A stretch of DNA of 64,000 nt, from assembly GCF_039536205.1 (NCBI RefSeq), contig NZ_BAAAYL010000001.1, forward strand, positions 2,046,001-2,110,000. Direction: 5' to 3'. Below the pieces are notes generated by a model. That model saw only the letters and a program-made list of their open reading frames with translations, was not told the origin of the DNA and did not search any database. This DNA is from Streptomyces sannanensis. Lineage in GTDB: Bacteria > Actinomycetota > Actinomycetes > Streptomycetales > Streptomycetaceae. Shown in pieces: positions 34,903-42,052 of this stretch. Made by a program: the position numbers and the translations under genes. Each line of letters starts with the position of its first letter. Position 1 is the stretch's first letter.

Positions 34903-35645
34903 CAGAGTCCCGAATCCGCCGTGCGGACCAGGATGCGGCCGCAGTTCTCGCACCGGACGACCTTGTCGGCCGCGGCGGCACGGATCTCGTTGAGCTCGAT
35001 GATGTTCAGCTCCAGGCGGCAGCCCTCGCAGCGCCGCTGGTAGAGCTTGGCGGCGCCGATCCCGCCCTGCTGGGTGCGCAGCTTGTCGTACAGCTTGAGC
35101 AGGTCGGCGGGGACGGAGCCGGCGACGACCTCACGCTCCTTGGTCACGGTGGCGGCCTCACCGTCGATCTGCTCGAAGGCGGAGTCGCGGCGGGCGTTCG
35201 CGTCGTCGGCCTTGGCCTGCACGGCGGCGACGCGCCCGGTGAGTTCGGCGACGCGTTCCTGCGCGGACTCGCGGCGCTCCATGATCTCCAGGACGACGTC
35301 CTCGAGGTCGCCCTGGCGCTTGGCGAGGGAGACGATCTCGCGCTGGAGGTTCTCCAGGTCCTTGGGGGAGGTGATGTGGCCGGAGTCCAGGCGCTGCTGG
35401 TTGCGGACGGCGCGCTGGCGGACCTGGTCGACGTCCTGCTCGGCCTTGGTCTGCTCGCGGGCGGTGTCGCTCTCCTCGGTCTGCGCGGCGACGAGCAGGT
35501 CGCGCAGCTGCGTGAGGTCCTTGTTCAGCGACTCGATCTCGGCGTGCTCGGGCAGCGACTTCCGCTTGTGGGCGAGCTGCGTCAGGCGTACGTCGAAGGC
35601 CTGGACGTCGAGGAGTCGGATCTGGTCGGCGGGCGCGGCGTTCAG
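34902..35645 (-). CDS. coiled-coil zinc-ribbon protein (CT398-like), CTG start
   Basis: 247 residues if it starts at CTG 35645. The N-terminal two-thirds is a long antiparallel coiled coil (ADQIRLLDVQAFDVRLTQLA onward). The end holds a four-Cys zinc ribbon, CEGCRLELN and CENCGRILV. Homologues bind RNase HI- and Nif3-linked loci, as here. Between 35645 and 35282 there is no in-frame ATG, GTG or TTG, and the family sequence runs unbroken from NAAPADQIRLLD. The CTG overlaps the Nif3 stop as CTGA, and GGAG stands 7 nt upstream. Confidence 0.88.
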   Translation of the reverse strand: MNAAPADQIRLLDVQAFDVRLTQLAHKRKSLPEHAEIESLNKDLTQLRDLLVAAQTEESDTAREQTKAEQDVDQVRQRAVRNQQRLDSGHITSPKDLENLQREIVSLAKRQGDLEDVVLEIMERRESAQERVAELTGRVAAVQAKADDANARRDSAFEQIDGEAATVTKEREVVAGSVPADLLKLYDKLRTQQGGIGAAKLYQRRCEGCRLELNIIELNEIRAAAADKVVRCENCGRILVRTADSGL

Positions 35646-36565
35646 TTGGGGGCTCCAGAGGAATCGTCGGAATCAAGAGGTGCGCGCGCAGCGCTCCCTG
35701 GAAGGGTGGTGGCGGGCGACGGGAGGGAGGACGCCGCGTGGGCGGTCCAGGGGTCGGTGACCGTCTTGGAGACATGGACACGGAGGTCCCATCCATGACG
35801 GTCGGAGATTTCGTCGAGCTGGGCGGCGGCCTGCTCGCACCAGGGCCATTCGGTGGCCCAGTGGGCCGCGTCGACGAGGCCGAGCGGGCCGGGAGAAAGG
35901 GATGCAGCCTGCACCGCCTCCGACGCGGGGTGGTGGCGCAGGTCGGCGGTGAGGAAGGCGTCGACTCCGGCGGCCCGTACCTGGTCGAAGAGGCTGTCGC
36001 CGGAGCCGCCGCTGACGGCGACGGTACGGACGACGGTTTCGGGGTCTCCGGCGAGGCGGATGCCCTGCGCGGTGGCGGGCAGCCGGGCGGCGGCGCGGGC
36101 GGCGAACTCGCGGAGCGTCTGCGGATGGTCGAGTTCGCAGATCCGGCCGAGGCCGCGGCGGCCGTCCGGATCGGTGGGGTCCGGTACGAGCGGGCCGACG
36201 ACGCGCAGGTCGAGGGCGCCGGCGAGGGCGTCGGAGACGCCGGGGTCGGCGGTGTCGGCGTTGGTGTGGGCGACGTGCAGCGCGATGTCGTTCTTGATCA
36301 GGGTGTGCACGACGCGGCCCTTGAAGGTGGAGGCCGCGACGGTGGTGGTGCCGCGCAGATAGAGCGGGTGGTGGGTGATCAGCAGATCGGCGCCGAGCTT
36401 CACCGCCTCGTCGGCGATCTCCTGCACGGGGTCGACGGCGAAGAGCACGCGGGAGACCTCCGCGTCCGGATCTCCGCAGACGGTGCCGACGGCGTCCCAC
36501 TGTTCGGCCCGCGCGGGGGGCCAGAGGGCGTCGAGCGCGGCGAGAACTTCAGACAGACGGGGCAC
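35642..36565 (-). CDS. Nif3-like dinuclear metal-centre protein
   Basis: 307 residues. Family motifs are AEQWDAVGTVCGDPDAEV, ADLLITHHPLYLRG with the metal-binding His pair, IALHVAHTNADTADPGV, and AFLTADLRHHPASEA. It belongs to the NIF3/DUF34 hexamers with two metals per subunit, linked to GTP cyclohydrolase-like chemistry but of unsettled role. The start GTG 36565 has TAGCCT 7 nt upstream and no ribosome site. First gene of a three-gene coupled operon with the zinc ribbon and RNase H genes. Confidence 0.92.
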   Translation of the reverse strand: MPRLSEVLAALDALWPPARAEQWDAVGTVCGDPDAEVSRVLFAVDPVQEIADEAVKLGADLLITHHPLYLRGTTTVAASTFKGRVVHTLIKNDIALHVAHTNADTADPGVSDALAGALDLRVVGPLVPDPTDPDGRRGLGRICELDHPQTLREFAARAAARLPATAQGIRLAGDPETVVRTVAVSGGSGDSLFDQVRAAGVDAFLTADLRHHPASEAVQAASLSPGPLGLVDAAHWATEWPWCEQAAAQLDEISDRHGWDLRVHVSKTVTDPWTAHAASSLPSPATTLPGSAARAPLDSDDSSGAPN

Positions 36566-36572
36566 GGAGGAA

Positions 36573-36578
36573 AGGCTA
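36573..36578 (-). promoter_or_regulatory. candidate -10 of the Nif3-zinc ribbon-RNase H operon
   Basis: TAGCCT on the minus strand, 7 nt before the Nif3 GTG. It lies inside an inverted repeat (arms 36561-36570, 36584-36593) that includes the start codon. Confidence 0.45.
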
Positions 36579-36656
36579 CCTGCCCTCCGTGCCCCTCTGT
36601 CGTGCCCTGTCCTGCCGTTACGTCCTCGGCGGACGCACGGTGCGGGCACGCCCTGC

Positions 36657-37196
36657 TCAGGTGCAGTACTTCTCGGTCGCCGCGGCGGCTCCGGCGTCCC
36701 AGCCCTTGTCGTAGCTCGGGGTCCGCGGCTCGATCATCTGCATCTTCTGCGCCTTGCAGTTCGCCTTGATCAGGTTGTAGCCGTCCCTGAAGCCCTCTGC
36801 GCGCTCGGCGTCGCTCTGCGCCAGCGCGCTCTTCGCCTTCTCGCACTTGATCGTGGTCTCGCCGTCCTCCGACACCACGTGGTACTGGCCCTCCGGCAGG
36901 ACCGCCTGCGTGACGAAGGTACCCGCGTCGTCCGCGGTGACGCCTCCGGATGCCTGGACGTTCGAGGCGAAGGACAGCTTCGCGCCCTTGGTGAATCCCT
37001 CGCCCATGAGCGCGAACGTGGTAGCTCCCGCTGGGCCGGTCATCCGCTTCAGCGAACAGGACGGTGCTGCCGGAAGGGCGGAGGGGGCGGAGCCGTGGGC
37101 TCCTTCACTCAGTGCCTGTGCCCCGGCGGCCGGAACGAGTGCGACCGCCGCCGCGAACGGCGGGGCGAGGAGCGCGAGAAACCGCTTTCGGTTCAT
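36657..37196 (-). CDS. secreted hypothetical protein
   Basis: 179 residues with a Sec signal (MNRKRFLALLAPPFAAAVAL ... AAGAQA). The mature part has an Ig-like stretch (CSLKRMTGPAGATTFALMGE, KLSFASNVQASGGVTADDAG) followed by a helical segment EGFRDGYNLIKANCKAQ with paired Cys. No enzyme motif. The signal and a conserved Cys count suggest an extracellular, disulfide-containing protein. It is divergent from the next gene across a 241-bp gap in which I see only a small GAGCC/GGCTC hairpin. Confidence 0.75.
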   Translation of the reverse strand: MNRKRFLALLAPPFAAAVALVPAAGAQALSEGAHGSAPSALPAAPSCSLKRMTGPAGATTFALMGEGFTKGAKLSFASNVQASGGVTADDAGTFVTQAVLPEGQYHVVSEDGETTIKCEKAKSALAQSDAERAEGFRDGYNLIKANCKAQKMQMIEPRTPSYDKGWDAGAAAATEKYCT

Positions 37197-37437
37197 TTCC
37201 TTCTCCCTCTCGTGAGCAGGGATGAGCCTTCGGCTCTGGCGCTGCCACTGTCACCCAGGGCCCGTCACGGCAGCGTGACGCGGACGTGACGGGGCAGAGC
37301 CGAGAGGCCGCCGGCACACTCACCCCGGCCTCCTCAGGCGAAACCGGGGACGGCCACTCGTATGTGTGAAGGGAGACGTCTCGTGTTGTTCGGCCGGTCG
37401 TACGAAACCTAGCTTCGTCGCCGGAGGTGACCCGACG

Positions 37438-38553
37438 ATGACTACCTGTGCCTTCCCCGAACTCTCCACTTCGTTCGAGCAGGGGGGACCCCCATCAACC
37501 GCGGTGGGGCGGAGGGAATTCGTGATCGCCGCGGACGGCTCGTACGCCGCGCGGCTGGCGGGCGAGGGGGACGCGCGGTTCCCCGAGCGCTGGACGCTCG
37601 GGGGCCCGGAGCCGTATGCGGTACCGCTGCCGGGGAATCAGCCGGAGGAGCCGGACACCGAGGTGCTGCCGATGGCGGACGGGCGGGTGCTGGTCCATCG
37701 CAGAGTGGCCGAGCGGCATGTGTTCGCGCTGGTGTATCCGACCGGCCCCGGCACCGGGGAGCTGACGCTCGGCGGCGTCGAGTGCGAGGAGCTGACGCTG
37801 CTTCCGCCGTGCCCGGACGGCGGCCGGGCCTACGCCCTGGCGGCCGGCCCGCGCTCGACCGACGTATGGCTGGTGGCGGGCGGGACGTTCGGGCCCGAGC
37901 ATGTGGCGGAGGTGCCGGGGCGCTGCTCGGGGGGCGTCTGGCTGGACCGTACGGGCCGGATGCTGGCCCTGGACCGGGAGTTGGACGGGTACACGAAGAC
38001 GGTGGCGGTCGATCTGGAGCGGGGCGGCGAGGTGACTCCGCTGCTGCAGATCACCGAGGAGAGTGACGACCGGCTGCTGCTCGCCGACCCGGGCAGCGGG
38101 CTGATCCTGATCCGTTCGGACGCGCCGGGGCACGACCGGCTGGGCTGGGGGGTGCTGGGCAGCACCCGGCCGGTGCGCTTCCCGGACTGCTTGCGGCCGG
38201 CGGACTGCGCGGTGACGCCGTTCGCGGTGCAGCCGGGGCAGCTGCTGATGCCGGAGAGCTGCGCGGTGGCGCTGCGGATCGACGGGCCGGCGGGGGGCCG
38301 GCTGGGGGTGTGGCGGCCGTCGTGGCGGAGGCTCCACCGGTTCGACGCCCCGGAGGGGTGGCTGGCGGGCGCCGGACTGTGGGGCGGCGAGGGGGTGCTG
38401 AGCCTGCCGTACGTGAGGGACGGGTCGCCGTGCGGCGTGGCCCGGCTGGACACCCCGGCGGAGCCCCCGGCCGAGGCTCCCCGGCAGCCGCGGGTGTGCA
38501 GGCCCGTACCGCTGCAACAGGCTCCGCTCACCGCAAGATCGTCGACTGGCTAG
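37438..38553 (+). CDS. beta-propeller-like hypothetical protein
   Basis: 371 residues, beta-strand-rich and soluble. Repeating blocks such as AGGTFGPEHVAEVPGRCSGG, GVWLDRTGRMLALDRELDGY, RLLLADPGSGLILIRSDAPG and GRLGVWRPSWRRLHRFDAPE look like blades of a propeller, without a clear catalytic residue. ATG 37438 is fixed by GGAGGTGA 7 nt upstream. Codons 12-22 hold a GGGGGGACCCCC core like the mini-elements elsewhere in this window. It is followed closely by a small gene. Confidence 0.72.
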   Translation: MTTCAFPELSTSFEQGGPPSTAVGRREFVIAADGSYAARLAGEGDARFPERWTLGGPEPYAVPLPGNQPEEPDTEVLPMADGRVLVHRRVAERHVFALVYPTGPGTGELTLGGVECEELTLLPPCPDGGRAYALAAGPRSTDVWLVAGGTFGPEHVAEVPGRCSGGVWLDRTGRMLALDRELDGYTKTVAVDLERGGEVTPLLQITEESDDRLLLADPGSGLILIRSDAPGHDRLGWGVLGSTRPVRFPDCLRPADCAVTPFAVQPGQLLMPESCAVALRIDGPAGGRLGVWRPSWRRLHRFDAPEGWLAGAGLWGGEGVLSLPYVRDGSPCGVARLDTPAEPPAEAPRQPRVCRPVPLQQAPLTARSSTG

Positions 38554-38601
38554 ACTCTTGGGCTCGTCACGCACACGAATCACAACGGGGGACTTTCCCA
38601 G

Positions 38602-38781
38602 ATGTCAGAGGCCATGTCCGGGACCGTGAAGGCGGCCCATGACGACACGACCGAGACGCAGCCGCAGGGGGCGGCATCCGGCTCCGGCAAGCACCGAGGG
38701 GGTGCGGCCGCGGCGGACGATTCGGCGGCCCCGCCGCACGGCCGCCACCGGCGTCCGGCACAGGACGCGGACGCCGTCTGA
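38602..38781 (+). CDS. small His/Ala-rich acidic-basic protein
   Basis: 59 residues: MSEAMSGTVKAAHDDTTETQ, then PQGAASGSGKHRGGAAAADD and a tail SAAPPHGRHRRPAQDADAV. Low complexity, with no hydrophobic segment, probably disordered. ATG 38602 has GGGGGA 9 nt upstream, and TAGACT (38553-38558) is a plausible -10. A strong terminator follows, so it forms its own transcription unit. Real expression is likely but the function is unknown. Confidence 0.65.
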   Translation: MSEAMSGTVKAAHDDTTETQPQGAASGSGKHRGGAAAADDSAAPPHGRHRRPAQDADAV

Positions 38782-38799
38782 ATCGGGTCCACGTCAGCG

Positions 38800-38834
38800 G
38801 AAGGGCCGTCACGGTAATCCCGTGACGGCCCTTC
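38800..38834 (+). terminator. terminator after the small gene
   Basis: 15-bp perfect stem GAAGGGCCGTCACGG / CCGTGACGGCCCTTC with a 5-nt loop, 18 nt after the stop. It also lies between converging units. Confidence 0.88.
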
Positions 38835-38893
38835 GCGGTTCACGCGCGCAGTTCTTCCCGTGTGCGCGGTCTCCGGGCGGGTCCCGCCCAGGA

Positions 38894-39748
38894 CTACTCG
38901 TGCTCGACGACGGTGTCGGCGAGGACCGGTGCGTCGCCGCGTTCGACGGCGCAGGCCGTGGCCCGGACACGTCCCGGCTCGCGCCACAGCCGGATGCGCA
39001 GCGTCTCGCCGGGGAAGACGACCCCCGCGAAGCGTGTGCCGTAGGTGCGTACACGTGTGACGTCACCGTCGAGCAGCGTGTCGACGACGGCCTTCAGGGT
39101 CATGCCGTACGAGCACAGGCCGTGCAGGATGGGCCGGTCGAAACCGGCACGCTCGGCGAACTCCGGGTCGGCATGGAGCGGGTTCCGGTCGCCGGAGAGG
39201 CGGTAGAGCAGCGCCTGGTCCTCGCGGATCGGGCGCAGAACGGTGTGGTCCGGCTCGCCGGCCGGGCATTCCTGACGGACGGAGAGGCCGCGCTCACCGC
39301 CGAAGCCGCCCTCGCCGCGTACGAACAGCTGGGCGTCGCCGGTCCACAGCGGCCCGTCCTCGTCGGCGGCCTCGGACCGCAGGACGAGGACCGCGGCCTT
39401 GCCCTTGTCGTACACGGCGGCGACCCGGGAGGTCTGCACGGCCCGCCCCTCGACCGGGATCGGCCGGTGCAGTTCGACGGTCTGGCTGCCGTGCAGCACC
39501 GCGGCGAGGTCCACGTCGATGCCGGGAGCGGAGAGCCCGCCGACGACGCCCATGCCGCCGCCGGCGACGGTCGCGAAGCTGGGCAGGACGTGCAGCCGGG
39601 ACTCGAGCGTGTAACGCAGTTCGGCCGGGTCGGTCGCGGGCGCCCCGGCACCGAGGCCGAGGTGGTAGAGCTGGACGTCCTTGTGGCCCCAGTGGATCTC
39701 GGTGGTACGGGGCTCGGCGGCGACGGCCTTGGCGGCATCGATGGGCAA
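38894..39748 (-). CDS. MaoC-type double hot-dog enoyl-CoA hydratase (Hsd4B-like)
   Basis: 284 residues from TTG 39748 (GGGAG 8 nt upstream). The hydratase-2 motif in the C-terminal half is YRLSGDRNPLHADPEFAERA with catalytic Asp and His, then FDRPILHGLCSYGMTLKAV. The N-terminal half (KDVQLYHLGLGAGAPATDPA) and GEGGFGGERG match mycobacterial Hsd4B (Rv3538), which hydrates a sterol side-chain enoyl-CoA. A KstR-type palindrome stands 22 bp upstream. I infer a role in sterol or branched acyl-CoA beta-oxidation. Confidence 0.88.
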   Translation of the reverse strand: MPIDAAKAVAAEPRTTEIHWGHKDVQLYHLGLGAGAPATDPAELRYTLESRLHVLPSFATVAGGGMGVVGGLSAPGIDVDLAAVLHGSQTVELHRPIPVEGRAVQTSRVAAVYDKGKAAVLVLRSEAADEDGPLWTGDAQLFVRGEGGFGGERGLSVRQECPAGEPDHTVLRPIREDQALLYRLSGDRNPLHADPEFAERAGFDRPILHGLCSYGMTLKAVVDTLLDGDVTRVRTYGTRFAGVVFPGETLRIRLWREPGRVRATACAVERGDAPVLADTVVEHE

Positions 39749-39770
39749 GACGCTGACTCCCTCGGTTCAC

Positions 39771-39784
39771 TGGAACGCGTTCCA
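39771..39784. promoter_or_regulatory. KstR-type operator upstream of MaoC gene
   Basis: TGGAACGCGTTCCA is a perfect 14-bp palindrome fitting the KstR consensus TNNAACNNGTTNNA. It lies just downstream of an AT-rich GTTATACAT on the minus strand that could be the -10, so binding would block initiation or escape. Confidence 0.75.
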
Positions 39785-39902
39785 CTCGGCCGGTGCGCCC
39801 ATGTATAACGCACGCCCGCGCACTTGTGAAGAAGTCTGATATGGCGTCAGACGGCTGCGGGGAGCGCGATCGACGGCATGCCGTCGGCCCGCCTGCGAGC
39901 CC

Positions 39903-41378
39903 TCAGCCCTTCGAGGGCCGCCCGTCGGTGGACCGGTCGGCCGCCGGCATCCACAGCAGCATGAGCACCACCCCGCCCAGCAGCACCCCCGTCCCGGTCC
40001 TGAACGCGAGCGCGTACCCGGCCGTCAGGGCCTCCGGGTCCGTGGCGCCGCCCGTCCTCGCCGCCGCGACCGTGGAGAGGACGGCGAGACCCAGCGCGCC
40101 GCCCATCGTCCGGGAGGTGTTGATCAGGCCGGAGACAAGGCCCGCGTCGCCCGGCGCGGCGCCCGCGGTGGCGAGGGCGGCGAGCGGGGTCGCCGCGAGT
40201 CCGCCGCCGAGCATCATCAGGATGCCCGGCAGCAGGATGTCGGTCACGTACGAGCCCTGAGCGTCCATCGTCGACTGCCAGGCGAACCCGGCCGCGGCCA
40301 CCAGTGCGCCGAGCACGGCGACATTGCGGGCGCCGAGGACCGGCATCAGCCGAGGCGCCAGTTTCGACCCGACGATCACGCTCACCGAACTCGGCATCAG
40401 CGCCAGCCCGGCGGCCAGCGGACTGTAGTCGAGCACGTTCTGGGCGTACAGCGTCATGAAGAACCACATGCAGAACATGGCCGAGCCATTGGTGAACATC
40501 GCGGCGTTCGCCGCCGACACCGACCGCACGCGGAACAGCTTCAGCGGCATCAGTGGGGCCTTCGCACGCGCCTCGACCGCCAGGAAGGCACCGAGCAGCG
40601 TCAGCCCGGCGGCCAGCAGCACCAGGGTCGCGGGGGCGGTCCAGCCCTTCTGCTCGGTCTGCACGATGCCGTACGCGAAGGTTGCCAGGCCGCCGGTCAC
40701 AAGCACCGCACCGGGCAGATCGAGCCGGCGCCCGTTCCCCGCCCGGCTCTCCGTCAGCCACAGCGCGCCCAGGACCATCACCAGCGCACCGATCGGCACA
40801 TTGATGAGCAGCGTCCAGCGCCACGACAGCGAGTCCGTGAGCACCCCGCCGACCAGCCCGCCGGCCGCGCCACCGCCCGCGCCGACCGCGGTCCACGTGG
40901 CGATGGCCCGCGCCCGCGCCGCCCCCTCGGGCACGGCCGAGGTGAGCAGCGCCAGCGTCGACGGGGAGAGCACGGCGGCGCCGAGGCCCTGCCCGGCGCG
41001 CGCGGCGAGCAACTGCCAGCCCTCCTGGGCGAGTCCACCCGCGAGCGAGGCGGCGGTGACCAGCCCGAGACCCACCAGGAACATCCGCTTGCGCCCGAAG
41101 AGGTCCCCGGCCCGCCCGCCGAGCAGCATGAACCCGGCGAAGGCGATCGAGTACGCGTTGACCACCCACTGCAGCCCGACGGCGCTGAGCCCGAGGTCGG
41201 TGCGCATGGACGGCAGCGCGGTGTTGACGACGGACACATCGAGGACGACGAGGAACTGCCCCGCGCAGGCGGCGAATACGACCGCCCACATGCGCGAGGC
41301 GCGGGCGGCGGTGGCGGATATATGGACGTCTTGGGTGTCTGTGTTCGACTCCGGGGAGGTTTGGACCATGACCGTCAT
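39903..41378 (-). CDS. MFS drug exporter, EmrB/QacA type
   Basis: 491 residues with about 14 hydrophobic segments. The first helix has FLVVLDVSVVNTALPSM (D1 motif of DHA2 exporters) and motif A is GRAGDLFGRKRMFLVGLGL. The open frame is longer upstream, but MTVMVQTSPESN at 41378 begins the family-like protein; a second ATG lies at 41369. The ribosome site is weak. No regulator is adjacent except the decayed XRE locus. Substrate unknown. Confidence 0.9.
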   Translation of the reverse strand: MTVMVQTSPESNTDTQDVHISATAARASRMWAVVFAACAGQFLVVLDVSVVNTALPSMRTDLGLSAVGLQWVVNAYSIAFAGFMLLGGRAGDLFGRKRMFLVGLGLVTAASLAGGLAQEGWQLLAARAGQGLGAAVLSPSTLALLTSAVPEGAARARAIATWTAVGAGGGAAGGLVGGVLTDSLSWRWTLLINVPIGALVMVLGALWLTESRAGNGRRLDLPGAVLVTGGLATFAYGIVQTEQKGWTAPATLVLLAAGLTLLGAFLAVEARAKAPLMPLKLFRVRSVSAANAAMFTNGSAMFCMWFFMTLYAQNVLDYSPLAAGLALMPSSVSVIVGSKLAPRLMPVLGARNVAVLGALVAAAGFAWQSTMDAQGSYVTDILLPGILMMLGGGLAATPLAALATAGAAPGDAGLVSGLINTSRTMGGALGLAVLSTVAAARTGGATDPEALTAGYALAFRTGTGVLLGGVVLMLLWMPAADRSTDGRPSKG

Positions 41379-41464
41379 GGTCTCAGGCACCCGTCGGTCC
41401 GTACATCGGGATGTGAAGCACGGACCGTTCGCGCCCCCCTCTCCGCTTCTGTTGACGCCGGGCG

Positions 41465-41731
41465 TTACGCCTTTACCGCTTCGGCGAAGGCCGCGAAGGC
41501 GACGGGGGTGACAGTGAAAACGGGGCCGTCGGGGTTCTTGGAGTCGCGGGCGGCGATACGGCAGGGCTGGGCGTCGACCTCGACGCATTGGCCGCCGGTG
41601 GTGCCGCTGTACGAGGACTTGCGCCAGGCGGCGGCGCCCAGGGAGGCGCACTCCACGCACTCGCCACCGGTGGTACCGCTGTATGACGACTTACGCCACT
41701 GCGCGTTGGTCAGGCCCTGGCCGATCCCCAT
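41465..41731 (-). CDS. DUF397 protein with a duplicated N-terminal motif
   Basis: 88 residues. The DUF397 signature WRKSSYSGTTGGECVECA occurs twice in tandem (about residues 12-30 and 36-54), followed by ARDSKNPDGPVFTVTPVAFAAF. DUF397 proteins are small partners of XRE-DUF5753 regulators in the whiJ-like systems of streptomycetes. Here the regulator just upstream is broken, so this gene is orphaned. ATG 41731; it overlaps the end of the regulator remnant by 22 nt. Confidence 0.88.
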   Translation of the reverse strand: MGIGQGLTNAQWRKSSYSGTTGGECVECASLGAAAWRKSSYSGTTGGQCVEVDAQPCRIAARDSKNPDGPVFTVTPVAFAAFAEAVKA

Positions 41732-42052
41732 TCCCCCATTACGCGGATGATCAGTGCCGCCGAATCCTCCACGGAGAGAGCGGTGGCCTGCAAGCGGGCG
41801 TAACGAAGTACGGCTTCCTTGACCGTCTGGGGTTGGCGGTCATGTGCCCCGAGATCAGGTCTTCCGAGTAGACGATGTCCGGGTCGTCGTCGAAGCGCAT
41901 GGTGGTGAACGAGCCGATCAGGCCGGCGTGTTCGCCGGCCATGAAGGGAAGCACCCGCCGGACGGGCTGCGGGTCGAGGTGACGGACGGGTGCCCTCTCC
42001 CGCCACGGAGAGCGAGCAGCGGCGACGATCTCGCCGAGGGCGGGGACTGCTG
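41710..42052 (-). pseudogene. XRE-DUF5753 regulator, C-terminal remnant
   Basis: Minus-strand text RRVLPFMAGEHAGLIGSFTT then MRFDDDPDIVYSEDLISGHM is the end of DUF5753, and the rest, TVKEAVLRYARLQATALSVE then DSAALIIRVMGEWGS, is in another frame. One base appears lost in the CCCC run near 41830. The DNA-binding N-terminus is missing: the sequence ends abruptly at the IS boundary at 42053. It is non-functional. Confidence 0.85.
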
